The notes: a model not told the origin generated them from the sequence alone. A stretch of DNA of 64,000 nucleotides from Kocuria sp. (GCF_030538595.1 NZ_JAUNTS010000001.1:110200-174199); one strand, 5' to 3'; positions 52,276 to 61,887 are shown, counted from the first letter of the stretch. Numbers and translations: made by a program.

Positions 52276-53256
52276 TCAACCCCGTTTGCGCCCACCACCG
52301 CCGCGGGTGCTGGGACGGCCTGGTTTACCGCCAGGCTTTGACCCCGGTTTGCCTCCGCGGCGTTGCTTACCACCGGCCAGGCGCTTGCCCTTGAGCTGAT
52401 CGCCCCGGCTGGTGCCCTTTGCCGTCCGAGTTGCCGTCGCCCCCGGTTTCAGTTTGGTGGTGCCCGCTTTGGCCTTGGGCTGCTTGGGTTTGCTTTTGCT
52501 CTCCATCCGCTCAGCCGGGGCTTCCCCAGCCACCACGGCGGTAGCCTGGCCGCGCGAGCTGTCTTTTTTCCTCCCCCGCACCACTCCCACCAGGTCTTGC
52601 ACCATGGCTTCAGTTTCCTCCGGCAAGTCCTGCGGCCACACGACGACGACGTCGATCCCCGGCACGTCCGTGACCGCCCGGTAAGTGAGGTCCTTACGGT
52701 GGAAGAACCGTGCGATGGACATGGGCACCACTGCCAGGCCGATGCCGGCTGCGACATATTCGATGACATCCTCATAACTGCGCGCTTCAAGGGGCGGGAG
52801 GGGTGCGCCGTCGTCGTCCGTGCCGGCGCCGGTGGGTGACGCGCGGTATTCGGGGAGGTCCGTGAGTTCATGGACCAGGCGTTCATCCGTGAGGTCGGCG
52901 ATGGTCAGTTCATCCAGGAGAGTGAGTTCGTGATCCGCGGGGAGGACCGCCACCTGAAGTTCCTGGTAAGCGGGGATCGCTCGATAGTGTCCGCGTAGCC
53001 CCGCCAAGTCCTGGCTCCCCGGCTTGGGGTGGGCGGGCAGGCGGATCAGGGCCACATCCTGTGTGCCCCCGATGTGTTCCGACCAGGTGGTCGGCGTCAA
53101 TTCCGTCTCAACCAAGCGGGCACCTGGGATGCGGTCACGCCAACGGTCGAACCATTTGGCGGGCATCATGCCGGTCTCATACCCCACGCGGAGGGTGGGT
53201 ACATCCGGTACGTCTGAGTGCTCTGGGCGATCGGGGGAATCGGCTACCTGGTCCAT
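52276..53256 (-). CDS. LysR-type effector-binding domain without HTH, with basic tail
   Basis: 326 residues. Residues ~20-230 are the LysR substrate-binding domain (TLRVGYETGMMPAKWFDRWRD, HYRAIPAYQELQVAVLPADHEL, YVAAGIGLAVVPMSIARFF). The usual N-terminal helix-turn-helix is absent. The last ~90 residues are Lys/Arg/Gly-rich and disordered. Such proteins occur in actinobacteria; the tail probably binds nucleic acid. Role unknown. Confidence 0.85.
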   Translation of the reverse strand: MDQVADSPDRPEHSDVPDVPTLRVGYETGMMPAKWFDRWRDRIPGARLVETELTPTTWSEHIGGTQDVALIRLPAHPKPGSQDLAGLRGHYRAIPAYQELQVAVLPADHELTLLDELTIADLTDERLVHELTDLPEYRASPTGAGTDDDGAPLPPLEARSYEDVIEYVAAGIGLAVVPMSIARFFHRKDLTYRAVTDVPGIDVVVVWPQDLPEETEAMVQDLVGVVRGRKKDSSRGQATAVVAGEAPAERMESKSKPKQPKAKAGTTKLKPGATATRTAKGTSRGDQLKGKRLAGGKQRRGGKPGSKPGGKPGRPSTRGGGGRKRG

Positions 53257-53388
53257 GGGATTCAGCGTAGTGGCGCGCGGGGACTCGGTGCCGCGCGGGG
53301 TGCACGGTGGTTGATGGCTGTCGGTTGGTGGCGGTCACGGGACGGGCGTAGCATGAACGGCGTCGCCACGGGCCGAATGCCCAAGCGC

Positions 53389-53461
53389 GGGGCTATAGCT
53401 CAGTTGGTAGAGCGCGTCGTTCGCAATGACGAGGCCAGGGGTTCGATTCCCCTTAGCTCCA
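53389..53461 (+). tRNA. tRNA-Ala(CGC)
   Basis: 73 nt folding into a full cloverleaf: acceptor GGGGCTA/TAGCTCC (one G-T pair), D-arm GCTC-AGTTGGTA-GAGC, anticodon loop TTCGCAA with anticodon CGC, T-arm CAGGG/GTTCGAT. Discriminator A; CCA not encoded. Reads GCG codons. Confidence 0.95.
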
Positions 53462-53513
53462 CCCTTCCCACTAGGGGCAACACGCGCCGCGTCTGTTTTG
53501 TGTGGGACGCCAT

Positions 53514-53567
53514 GTGTTCAGGCTGCTTGATAGCTTCGAGCCGGAACACGACGCTGTAGCCGTTCAC
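53514..53567 (-). pseudogene. 5' fragment of a ParE-like toxin gene
   Basis: A GTG overlapping the ParD stop (GTGA) begins NGYSVVFRLEAIKQ, which resembles the ParE N-terminus (YRVVF.PEA). Homology ends after ~15 codons and the frame runs into the tRNA. The toxin body is missing. Confidence 0.5.
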
Positions 53568-53833
53568 CGGCGTGTGGCATGCCTTGCCGCAATCTGCACA
53601 CGAACATCATCAGCGTTTGCGACATCGTTCGGATCGGCCACCAGCGCATCGTAGGAGGCAGCGACTTCCTCGCGTAGCCACGCTTCAACTGCTTGGTCTC
53701 GAACGAACAGTGCGCGCAGACCGTCACGGATGACCTCGCTCTCACTGGCGTAGGCACCAGATCGCACCTTTTCACGCAGAGCATCGGCCATGTCGTTGGG
53801 AAGCGTGATGCTCAACTGTCGTGTGGTCCGCAT
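53564..53833 (-). CDS. parD: ParD-family ribbon-helix-helix antitoxin (orphan)
   Basis: 89 residues: RQLSITLPNDMADALREKVRSGAYASESEVIRDGLRAL is the ParD RHH domain; the tail would bind ParE. Start ATG at 53833; a much longer frame upstream is the antisense of the ABC-F leader region. With parE truncated, it is likely to survive as a DNA-binding orphan. Confidence 0.85.
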   Translation of the reverse strand: MRTTRQLSITLPNDMADALREKVRSGAYASESEVIRDGLRALFVRDQAVEAWLREEVAASYDALVADPNDVANADDVRVQIAARHATRR

Positions 53834-53906
53834 GATCAACCTCGGGTCATTGATAGGACTCAGTTCTATTCTGGCCGTGCTTCGGCGCTCACTGCCGAGC
53901 CCGGGT

Positions 53907-53938
53907 TTGAAATGTGCTCGACGCCGGGATGTTAGGCT
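53907..53938 (+). promoter_or_regulatory. Possible promoter of the ABC-F leader
   Basis: TTGAAA (53907) and TAGGCT (53933) with a 20-bp spacer, eight bases before the leader ATG. Spacing is longer than ideal, so only a candidate. Confidence 0.35.
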
Positions 53939-53945
53939 GATCGGC

Positions 53946-53987
53946 ATGTTTGGTATTGCCTCGATGAAACTGTGGACTCGCCGCTGA
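53946..53987 (+). CDS. Leader peptide upstream of the ABC-F gene
   Basis: A 13-residue ORF, MFGIASMKLWTRR, followed by GC-rich inverted repeats (GCCGCTGACGGC; GCCGTCC...GGGCGGC). The ABC-F gene starts 108 bp downstream. Macrolide/lincosamide-inducible erm and ABC-F genes typically have such leader peptides, where drug-stalled ribosomes remodel the RNA. Confidence 0.6.
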   Translation: MFGIASMKLWTRR

Positions 53988-54095
53988 CGGCGGCAGAGTC
54001 GACTTTTAGAACTCATCCTCTGTTCGCCGTCCTGACCCTGTCGGGCGGCTGAATCTTGTGCTGCCCGGCTTCTCAGACGAGCCGAAGAGAGCACA

Positions 54096-55769
54096 GTGCA
54101 AAACTCATACCGTAAACATTCCCCATTTTCGGGTGGACTCCCCGCAGGTACCTCCGCCCATATTCGAGCCGAAGACATCAGCGTCACATTAGGTGAGCAC
54201 CACGTTCTCCAGGGTGTGGACGTCGTCGTATCGGCAGGATCACGCCTGGCCATCGTCGGTGAGAACGGAAGGGGTAAGACCACCCTCCTTCACGTTCTGG
54301 CCTCCCTGCGAGAACCGGATTCTGGCACGGTCAGCCGGGTTGGTACTTTCGCGCTGGTGGAGCAGGCATTGGACGTTCTAGCTGATGAGACCGTCGGCCA
54401 ATTGATTGATACCGCAATCAGTGACTCCATCTTGGCGCTGGAACGGCTCGACAGTGCCACGGCAGCACTCGCGGAGGGGCGTGCGGGTGCGGAAGAGGCG
54501 TATACCGAGTCACTGGAGCTGGCAACCACACTGGACGCATGGGACGCCCAGCGGCGGGTGGATGTGGCGCTGGCGGGCCTGGACGCCTGCACAGATCGGG
54601 GCCGCCGGCTGTCCACGTTGTCAGTGGGTCAGCGTTATCGGGTTCGCCTGGCCTGCGTACTGGGGTCCAGCACAGACCTGTTGCTGCTGGATGAGCCCAC
54701 CAACCATCTAGACGCGCAAAGTCTGGCGTTCCTGACCGAGAACCTACGATCCCGCGCCGGTGGGTTCGCCCTGGTGAGCCATGATCGCGCGTTGTTACGC
54801 GACGTGGCAAGCAGCTTCTTGGACCTAGACCCCAGCGAGGACGGCCTACCCCGCCAATACTCAGGAGGCTATGACACCTGGATCGAGGGACGACGTCGCA
54901 CCCGGGCACGTTGGGAGCAGGACTATTCCGATCAAGTCGCCGAAATGGCACGCCTGACCCAAGCTGCGGAAGACGCCAGAGGGCGGCTTCAGTCCGGCTG
55001 GCGACCGGAGAAAGGCCACGGCAAACATCAGCGGGCGACCCGAGCAGGCAGCGTGGTCCAAACCTTCAACCGCCGACAGGAGGCACTGGAGGCGCACGCG
55101 ATCACGGTCCCTGAACCGCCGACGCGCCTACGGTGGCCTGATCCGGGAGTCCCGGCCGGACGTCCGGTGCTTGCCTGCGATGCCGTCACCGTGGAAAGCC
55201 GTTTGGTGTCTCCGATTGATGTTTCCCTCCAGACCGGTGACCGGTTGCTCGTGACCGGAGACAACGGCACCGGCAAGTCCACCTTGCTCGCGGTGCTGGC
55301 CGGGCAGCTTTGCCCCACCACCGGGGTCTGCCACGTCCAGCGGTCTGCCCGGATCGCCTATCTGTCCCAAGAAGTGCCCGATTGGTCTCCGGACCTCACG
55401 GCTCATCAGGTCTACGAACGACACCTGGCATCCATCCCGTCACCGTCGCAGGAACAAATTTCTGCGGCGCAGACCGGTCTCCTGCAAGGACCCACGTGGC
55501 GCACTCCGGTGTCTCGCCTGTCTCAGGGACAGCAACGGCGCCTCCACCTGGCCCTGTGCCTAGCCACACAACCCGACTTGCTCATCCTTGATGAACCAAC
55601 CAATCACCTCTCTGCGAGCCTGGTCGACGACCTCACCGAGGCTCTTGAGAACACCAGCTGCGCCGTGGTTGTGGCCAGTCATGACCGACAGCTTCTCCAG
55701 GATTTGGGGAGCTGGCCCTCGCTACACATCGAGAGAGGCGGGGCGGCTCCGGGACCAGAATTCGCATGA
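54096..55769 (+). CDS. ABC-F ribosomal protection protein
   Basis: 557 residues, two ATPase domains and no membrane segments. Domain 1: [33 protein letters not shown]. Domain 2: [34 protein letters not shown]. The inter-domain linker ([24 protein letters not shown] to [15 protein letters not shown]) is the arm that enters the ribosome. Likely gives resistance to macrolides, lincosamides, streptogramins or pleuromutilins. GTG start with AAGAGAG upstream. Confidence 0.92.
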   Translation: MQNSYRKHSPFSGGLPAGTSAHIRAEDISVTLGEHHVLQGVDVVVSAGSRLAIVGENGRGKTTLLHVLASLREPDSGTVSRVGTFALVEQALDVLADETVGQLIDTAISDSILALERLDSATAALAEGRAGAEEAYTESLELATTLDAWDAQRRVDVALAGLDACTDRGRRLSTLSVGQRYRVRLACVLGSSTDLLLLDEPTNHLDAQSLAFLTENLRSRAGGFALVSHDRALLRDVASSFLDLDPSEDGLPRQYSGGYDTWIEGRRRTRARWEQDYSDQVAEMARLTQAAEDARGRLQSGWRPEKGHGKHQRATRAGSVVQTFNRRQEALEAHAITVPEPPTRLRWPDPGVPAGRPVLACDAVTVESRLVSPIDVSLQTGDRLLVTGDNGTGKSTLLAVLAGQLCPTTGVCHVQRSARIAYLSQEVPDWSPDLTAHQVYERHLASIPSPSQEQISAAQTGLLQGPTWRTPVSRLSQGQQRRLHLALCLATQPDLLILDEPTNHLSASLVDDLTEALENTSCAVVVASHDRQLLQDLGSWPSLHIERGGAAPGPEFA

Positions 55770-55863
55770 CCCAGGTCAGGGAAGCTGTGACCTTGAAGTC
55801 GTCGCTGCCCTCCGGGGAGTTCAACTCGTACTTCTACTGCGGGGCAGGTTGGTGGGTGTGGTT

Positions 55864-56949
55864 TCAGCAGCCGGCGCCGTGAGGGTTTTGGATGCAGTCA
55901 TCAGCATAGTTACGTACCTTGGCCCGCCATACGGAGAGCTCCACCGGGGTGCTGGTCACCGTGGAGGTACCCTCCACCGCCAGCCAGGGACCACCGGCCA
56001 CGGAGTACTCACCTTCAAAGACAGTGGTCAGGGTGACCTGCACATCCCCGGTCTCGGTGTACCGGTGACTGGTATCAGTGGGGGTGTCCCACTGGTCTTC
56101 ATCCAACGGGTACCCCGACAGCGGGCTGGGACCAAAAGCAGTGCCGTCACCGTAGTCCCAGGCGTACTCGATGGGGTAGACGCGTACGGTGACGGGGTAT
56201 CCGGCCAGGGTGGTGGTGAATTCCTGGGCTGTGGCTTCTGCGTAGACGTTGGTGTTGTAGTTGATCAAGGTGTGTGGGGCCGGTTCCACCACTGATACCG
56301 CTGCGGCGATGTCCAAGCGTTGTAGGTCTTGCACGGTGAAGACGGGGAGGGGCATGGACCCTGATTCCGGGACTTCACCGGTAGGTAGGCACAGGGGCCG
56401 GGAGACCCGTTGGGTGTTTGATCCTTGATCGACCTCGACGTAGTAGTTCTGCCCGGTGGAACCATCTTCCATGGTGCAGGACTCTTGTTCTTGGCATGCT
56501 GCTTGGTCCGGGGCGTCTGCGCAGGTGTCGACCACGGCGTACTGGCCAGAGCCAGCGTCTGGGAGGGCACTGAGAACACCGGAGCTCTCGCCTTCCTCTG
56601 CTCGGACTTGGGTGGCGAATTGCACCAGGGTGGTTTCGTACTGTTCCAAGGAGAGTTCCTGTCCGCTGCCGCTGCTTTCCTGGGATGCCATGACCCCCGG
56701 GGCGATCTCGATGGCCATGGAGCCGGTCTCTGCACCAGAGGAATCTGGTGAGGATGGTGTCCCAGGACGAGAGTCAGATCCCCGCACGATCACAGACCCG
56801 CCATCAGCCTGCGCACTCGTCTTAGGACTTGTGTATCGGTCCGCGAAACCTTCCCCCGTCAGACCGAAATCGTTCGCATTAGCCGCTGAAGGTATAGAAA
56901 TGATAGCGAAAATGCTGATGGTCATAATTAGAAACTTGAGCGACATCAT
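55864..56949 (-). CDS. Secreted PKD-domain protein
   Basis: About 361 residues. Signal peptide (FLIMTISIFAIISIPSAANA), a Ser/Gly-rich low-complexity part, a Cys-containing region (VVDTCADAPDQAACQEQESC) and a C-terminal PKD fold (YAWDYGDGTAFGPS...HRYTETGDVQVTLTTVF). Probably a surface-exposed protein. Starts at an ATGATG 2-4 bp after the lipoprotein stop, hence one operon. Confidence 0.82.
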   Translation of the reverse strand: MMSLKFLIMTISIFAIISIPSAANANDFGLTGEGFADRYTSPKTSAQADGGSVIVRGSDSRPGTPSSPDSSGAETGSMAIEIAPGVMASQESSGSGQELSLEQYETTLVQFATQVRAEEGESSGVLSALPDAGSGQYAVVDTCADAPDQAACQEQESCTMEDGSTGQNYYVEVDQGSNTQRVSRPLCLPTGEVPESGSMPLPVFTVQDLQRLDIAAAVSVVEPAPHTLINYNTNVYAEATAQEFTTTLAGYPVTVRVYPIEYAWDYGDGTAFGPSPLSGYPLDEDQWDTPTDTSHRYTETGDVQVTLTTVFEGEYSVAGGPWLAVEGTSTVTSTPVELSVWRAKVRNYADDCIQNPHGAGC

Positions 56950-56951
56950 TA

Positions 56952-57590
56952 TCAACCGACCGGTGCTCCGGTGATGTACGTCCACTCACCGTCTAGATAA
57001 GCGAGATGCATGGCAAGACTTTCATCGCTGGATTCCTCGCCGCTGACTTCTTGAACGACTTCTCCACCTGGCCCCCAGGCGGTGATGTCTTCTGCATCCA
57101 CACTGACCTCGGGTGCGTAGAAACCGTACGAATCCACCGGCAACTCTTTACTAATGACGGTGACTTTCTCATATCCTCTCGATGCCCAACCGCCAGCTTC
57201 ATATAGATCGTCGATGGTGTCGTACAAATTCATACAGGATTGGCACTCCTTGGCGGTCACTTCCCGCGCCAGAGAGGTATCACCGGTCTGTTGGGCGTAA
57301 GCCCGAGCATCCGACAGGTAATCCAAAAACGCCTGTGCACCCTCAACGGACTCCTCATCCGCCAGAGCCGGTTTGGTGGGCTCGGGAACGTTCTGGGCAG
57401 GGCCCTCAGCAGAAGCCTCCACATATTCACCACCAGAAGCAGAGGCAGAGCCACTACCAGACCCCGAAGCAGAGGTGGAGGTAGCCGAAGGATCACCACC
57501 GGCGTCGTCGTTGGTGTCACCGCAGCCGGTGAGCACCCCGACCGTGAACACCACTGCGGAAAACCCCAGCACAACCCCACCACGTACCAT
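56952..57590 (-). CDS. DUF6318 lipoprotein
   Basis: 212 residues. Lipobox VLTGCG (Cys23), Ser/Gly linker, then the DUF6318 core: AFLDYLSDARAYAQQTGDTSLAREVTAKECQSCMNLYDTIDDLYEAGGW. Known mainly from actinobacteria, function unknown, often beside PKD-domain secreted proteins as here. Gap to 57808 (218 bp) holds no gene. Confidence 0.85.
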   Translation of the reverse strand: MVRGGVVLGFSAVVFTVGVLTGCGDTNDDAGGDPSATSTSASGSGSGSASASGGEYVEASAEGPAQNVPEPTKPALADEESVEGAQAFLDYLSDARAYAQQTGDTSLAREVTAKECQSCMNLYDTIDDLYEAGGWASRGYEKVTVISKELPVDSYGFYAPEVSVDAEDITAWGPGGEVVQEVSGEESSDESLAMHLAYLDGEWTYITGAPVG

Positions 57591-57808
57591 AACCAGCCCC
57601 CTGATCACAAGACTCAATCCCGGGCAAGACCACGCGGGGCAGAGCCACCGAGCGCACTCACCAGGGCGAACGTGATTCGACCCTAAACACCGCCACCCCG
57701 CGAACGGAACCTGGACCCACCAAACTGTGGAAAACCACCCCGGATTCCCCGTCACGGACCGTCATCAGAGACCAATTCATCAACCCCCTCCACGGAGGCC
57801 TACTGAGC

Positions 57809-59395
57809 TCAATCGGATTGGGCTGCCTGAAAACGCAGTTCATCGGCGTCAAACCGGGCCTGGAGCGTTTGCAATACGGGGTCATCAATCACGCCGTCGT
57901 CGCGCAGCTTGACCACCGCGCTGCGCTCCAGGTCAATGGCTGCCAAACGCAGACTGATGAGTTGCTGCGCCTGAACCTGAGCACCTGGGGCGGATGGCTC
58001 AAGCGATCCGTCCAACGCTCGCAGGTTTTCCTGAACGCGCCTGAACTCCTCCACAATCACCTGGGTGATGTCATCCGAAATACCCCGTTCACGTGCCATC
58101 TCAGGGAGTTCGTCCAAAACCTTTTGGCAGGCAACGTCCTGGGCAAGGTGAATCTCCTCAGCCTCGGAGCGGTCCTGGGGAAGATCAGCCCAGCGGATCA
58201 CACGCGGCAAGGCAAAACCTTGAATCACCAAGGTGAGCACAACCACCAACCCGGTCACAAAGATCACCAAATCACGTGAGGCAAACCCTCCAGCAGCCAC
58301 GGTGGCAGGCACCGCCAAAGCCATGGCCAGCGAGATCCCGCCGCGGAAACCCGCCACCGTGCTGATCAGCCGGGCCTTGTTGGTGACACGCAAAGTGCGT
58401 TGATAGGGGCGCCGGTCCACAAGCCGAATGATGTAAGCGCTGGACACCAAAAATACAAAACGCGTGAGCATCATGGTGGCGTAGGCGGCAATCACCAGCA
58501 GGATCGCGTGCCCCACGGTATCCGTGGACAGCCCCGCCACCGTACTGGGCAATTGCAGACCCACCAAAACAAACAGGGCACCATTGAGCAGAAAGGTGGT
58601 CATGGCCCAGAAGCCCGCACCTTGCTGCCGGGCTTCTGCGGTGACAAAGGTTGGCGCAAATCGTGCCGTCAGCAGTCCGCAAGCAACGACGGCGAGCACC
58701 CCGGAGGCGCCCACTTGTTCCGCCAGTAGATAGGCCAGAAACGGTGCCACGATCGCCGCAGCGTTGGCCAAAACCGGGTCGGGAATCCGACGCCGTGCCT
58801 GCCAGAACAGGAGGCCAATCGCCACACCGATCACCAGGCCACCGCCAAAGGAAATCCCGAACTGCCCGGCTATGGGCAGCGCCCCGGTGTCTGCCGTCCC
58901 CGTGACCAACCCCAGGGCCAGAGCGTAGAGCACCAACGCCGTGCCGTCGTTGATCAGACTTTCGGCTTCCAACACAACCCGCGGGCGCCGCCCCAGCCCC
59001 CGACCAAAGGCCGCCACCGCGGTGGCATCTGTTGGGGCAAGAGCGGCGCCGATCAGCAGTGCCACGCTCCAGTCCACCCCCATCCAGTTGAGAACCAGGG
59101 CAATGCTCAGGGCTGTGATGATCACCAGCACCACGCCGGTCAGCAGCACCCCACGGATGAATCGGCGGACCTCACGCAGGGAGGTGGTGAGGCTCTCCCA
59201 GTACAACAGGGCAGGCAAAAAGAGCATGAGGACCAGTTCCGGTGGCAGTCCCGTGCCGTCAAGCGCCGGGATCAATGCCAGGCAACATCCGGCCAGCACC
59301 AGCACCACCGGTTGGGGGATTTTGAGCCACCGCGCCAGCAGGCTGCCAAGCACAATGGTCAGCCCAATCGCCACCACCATTTCCAATGCCAGCAC
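57809..59395 (-). CDS. CPA1-family Na+/H+ antiporter (NhaP-like)
   Basis: 528 residues, 12-13 transmembrane helices. The CPA1 motifs GAALAPTDATAVAAF, EAESLINDGTALVLYALAL and FRGGISLAMALAVPATV hold the transport Asp/Asn pair. A ~130-residue cytoplasmic tail follows. Exports Na+ (or K+) against protons. Confidence 0.93.
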   Translation of the reverse strand: MLALEMVVAIGLTIVLGSLLARWLKIPQPVVLVLAGCCLALIPALDGTGLPPELVLMLFLPALLYWESLTTSLREVRRFIRGVLLTGVVLVIITALSIALVLNWMGVDWSVALLIGAALAPTDATAVAAFGRGLGRRPRVVLEAESLINDGTALVLYALALGLVTGTADTGALPIAGQFGISFGGGLVIGVAIGLLFWQARRRIPDPVLANAAAIVAPFLAYLLAEQVGASGVLAVVACGLLTARFAPTFVTAEARQQGAGFWAMTTFLLNGALFVLVGLQLPSTVAGLSTDTVGHAILLVIAAYATMMLTRFVFLVSSAYIIRLVDRRPYQRTLRVTNKARLISTVAGFRGGISLAMALAVPATVAAGGFASRDLVIFVTGLVVVLTLVIQGFALPRVIRWADLPQDRSEAEEIHLAQDVACQKVLDELPEMARERGISDDITQVIVEEFRRVQENLRALDGSLEPSAPGAQVQAQQLISLRLAAIDLERSAVVKLRDDGVIDDPVLQTLQARFDADELRFQAAQSD

Positions 59396-59428
59396 GGCGG
59401 CCCCACCCTTCAGCAGTCGCTCAGGTGA

Positions 59429-59644
59429 TCAGACCTGCCCAGCCTGATGGACCTGCATGTTGATTTCAAAATTACCGGTCACCGAAACCATGGTGAAGTA
59501 CAAAACCATGTACGTCTCCGTGCCCCCGGACCCCACGAATACCGTCAAGATCAATCACGGAATCTTCCGTCCAGCCAAAATCGCGCAGGATGCGGCGGCC
59601 AACGTGCGGCCCACCATTCCGGTTCCCAGTACGGCAATTTTCAT
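59429..59644 (-). pseudogene. Remnant of an F420/NADPH-type oxidoreductase
   Basis: Starts MKIAVLGTGMVGRTLA, a Rossmann opening, then shifts frame into ILRDFGWTEDSVIDLDGI and again to TYMVLYFTMVSVTGNFEIN, the typical end of NADPH:F420-dependent oxidoreductase-like proteins. Most of the middle is deleted. The gene beside it is an XRE regulator that may have controlled it. Confidence 0.7.
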
Positions 59645-59706
59645 GTTGAATCCTCATGTTCTTGGTGTGTTGGTTTACTGCCGTGGTCAGGGCACAGCTT
59701 CCCAGA

Positions 59707-60594
59707 TCAGCTCAGCGCGGCGAGTTGTTCGAGTCGGCTCCGACTCTCTGTATCGGCCTGCGCGGACCAGGTGATGATGTGGATGGAAGGGTCGGCGTTC
59801 CAGGTCAGGGCATTCCAGTTCAAGTGCAAGTCCCCCACACAGGGATGCCTCAGATGTTTACGCCCGGAGGTTCGACTGTCCACTTGATGACTCTCCCACC
59901 ACGTACGAAAATCAGGATCGCGCTCCACCAACTCGGCAACCAGACCATTGATCGTGGCATCCCGTGGATGTAATGCGTTGTGGCGCCGCATTTGCTCCAC
60001 CGCCATCCGGGTGACCTCTGGCCAATCCGCGTAGAGCGCACGCATGGCCGGATCTGTGATGAGAAGACGGATGAAGTAGCGCTGGTGGGCTGGAATTTGC
60101 CCAAAGTCGGTGATCATGGCAGCTGCCAGGGAGTTCCACGCCAGGATTTCGGTGCGTGGGCCAATTGCAAATGCCGGAGTGATTGGCATGTCAGCAAGAA
60201 GTTCTTGGACCAGCCCCACCTGCACTGGATCAGGTGTGGAGGACTCGGAAACCTCCGGATAACCATGTTCCCGGGCCACCAGCTCCGTGAGATAGCTAGC
60301 CTGCGCTTCATTGAGTTGCAAAGCGCGAATCAAGGAGGCCAGAACATTGGGAGATGCCTTGATACGTCCCTGTTCAAGCCGGGTGTAATAGTCCACACTG
60401 ATCGCAGCCAGTTCCGCCACTTCTTGGCGGCGTAACCCCGGAACACGACGCCGCCCGCCCACGTTGCCCATGAGGCCCACATCTGCGGAATGCAGTTGGC
60501 CACGGCGAGCGCGCAAGAACTCGCCCACAGAGTGCGCCGGTTTCCGCGAATTACTGTCCGGCTGGGTCATTGATGGTGACTGACTACGCTCCAT
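59707..60594 (-). CDS. XRE-family regulator with MmyB-like ligand domain
   Basis: About 295 residues. Helix-turn-helix: VPGLRRQEVAELAAISVDYYTRLEQGR. The C-terminal MmyB-like PAS domain (ILAWNSLAAAMITDF, HPCVGDLHLNWNALTW) binds fatty acid-like ligands in homologues. Usually regulates a neighbouring oxidoreductase. Start is ambiguous between two ATGs (60594 or 60570). Confidence 0.9.
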   Translation of the reverse strand: MERSQSPSMTQPDSNSRKPAHSVGEFLRARRGQLHSADVGLMGNVGGRRRVPGLRRQEVAELAAISVDYYTRLEQGRIKASPNVLASLIRALQLNEAQASYLTELVAREHGYPEVSESSTPDPVQVGLVQELLADMPITPAFAIGPRTEILAWNSLAAAMITDFGQIPAHQRYFIRLLITDPAMRALYADWPEVTRMAVEQMRRHNALHPRDATINGLVAELVERDPDFRTWWESHQVDSRTSGRKHLRHPCVGDLHLNWNALTWNADPSIHIITWSAQADTESRSRLEQLAALS

Positions 60595-60706
60595 ACTCGC
60601 CATCATGCCGCATGATTGCACAGTTTGTCCCCGCTCTCACTTGCGGGGACACTCCCCTACCCGAAGGTCTGGGAACGCCCCCACATTCTGAGATGGCGAG
60701 CCTTGC

Positions 60707-61407
60707 TCAGCGGAGCGCGTTCAGCACAGCGTGGGCCAATGGCGTGGCTGAGCCCGGGTTTTGACCGGTGAACAGGGTCCGATCAATTTCCACGTGCGGC
60801 TCAAAGGGATCGACTTCCACATAGTCTGCCTTCAAGTCATCAATCAAGCGATCCTGTAGCAGCCAGCGCGCCCGGTCAGCCAGACCATTTTGGATTTCTT
60901 CCGCATTGGACAACCCGGTCAAGCGGTATCCCTGGAAGGGAGAGTTGCCGTCGTCGTCAATCGTGGCCAGCAAAGCGGCCGGCCCGTGGCAGACCAAAGA
61001 AATGGGCTTTCCGGTCGCCAACCACTGCTCCAAGAGGTGAGTCGATTCGGCATTGGTGGGCAGATCTTCCATGGGGGCCCAGCCACCCGGGTAGAAAACG
61101 GCCTCATAATCCTCAATCCGGACATCTTCAATGGCCATGGGTGCGCGCAGCTCCGTGGCCTCCTCCAGGGCTTTCCGCATTGCGGCAGCCCCTTCTCTTC
61201 ACCTCCGTTGAAATCTGGCGTCAGACTCATGGGGTCAGCGGTGGGCACACGGCCCCCCGGTGTGGCCACCGCAATCCGATATCCAGCTTCCTTGTAAGCC
61301 TGATACGGACCAAGTGCCTCCTCGGCCCAATAGCCTACGGGTTGTCGGGTGCCATCGGCCAATGTCCAATGATCGGCAGCACTGATCACAAAAAGAATAC
61401 TCGGCAT
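60707..61407 (-). pseudogene. DJ-1/PfpI family protein with a frameshift
   Basis: N-terminal frame: PSILFVISAADHWTLADGTRQPVGYWAEEALGP to DFNGGEEKG. C-terminal frame: AAAMRKALEEA to SLVCHGPAALLATIDDDGN (nucleophile Cys in VCHG) and AHAVLNALR. They meet at a GGGG run near 61190; five Gs would restore 233 residues. Relatives are glyoxalase III/chaperones. Either a pseudogene or sequencing error. Confidence 0.85.
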
Positions 61408-61485
61408 GGTGTTTTTGATTCCCTCATTGAAGTGGTTTCCCCGGCTGACGGTCTCCTCTGAAATCCGGGGCAAGTGCATACTGGA

Positions 61486-61887
61486 TCAGGCGATCAGCTG
61501 TTGCAGCACATGACTGTCCGCGCTTTGAATCAGCTGAGCCAATTTCCCGTCCTTGATCGTCCAGTCATGAGTGAACCGGATATCGGCAGTCTGACCTGCA
61601 TGGGAAACAGCGTGATAGTGCCCGGATACAAAAACGTGGTCCTCCGAGCCGTGGAATGCGTGCGTCACGGGACCATAACTTGCCAGTTCGGGCATGATCC
61701 TGCCAAAAAAGTTCTCCGCAACATCAGGCCATCCGTTGTAGACGCCGCCGAAAGGAAAGCCCGGCGTGATGTCAAAAACCAGGTCCTCGGCCATCACTTC
61801 CGCCACTACTTCCGGAGCCATCCCGGATTCATAGAGACGGCGGACCAGGGCAACGTTGGAGGATTCTTGATTCAGTGTTTCAGTCAT
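61486..61887 (-). CDS. SnoaL/NTF2-like protein
   Basis: 133 residues: ALVRRLYESGMAPEVVAEVMAEDLVFDITPGFPFGG, VAENFFGRIMPELASYG, FTHDWTIKDGKLAQLIQ. SnoaL-like fold, ligand unknown. Start is the ATG before TETLNQE; a longer frame is not homologous. Confidence 0.85.
   Translation of the reverse strand: MTETLNQESSNVALVRRLYESGMAPEVVAEVMAEDLVFDITPGFPFGGVYNGWPDVAENFFGRIMPELASYGPVTHAFHGSEDHVFVSGHYHAVSHAGQTADIRFTHDWTIKDGKLAQLIQSADSHVLQQLIA

Noticed and set aside
53389-53461. tRNA-Ala as attachment site of the island
   Set aside because: No repeat of the tRNA 3' end was seen elsewhere, and no integrase is nearby; the island repeats map to ychF instead.
55588-56295. 235-codon plus-strand ORF overlapping the ABC-F end and PKD gene
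   Set aside because: Gly/Val-rich shadow; begins inside ABC-F coding sequence without a ribosome site.
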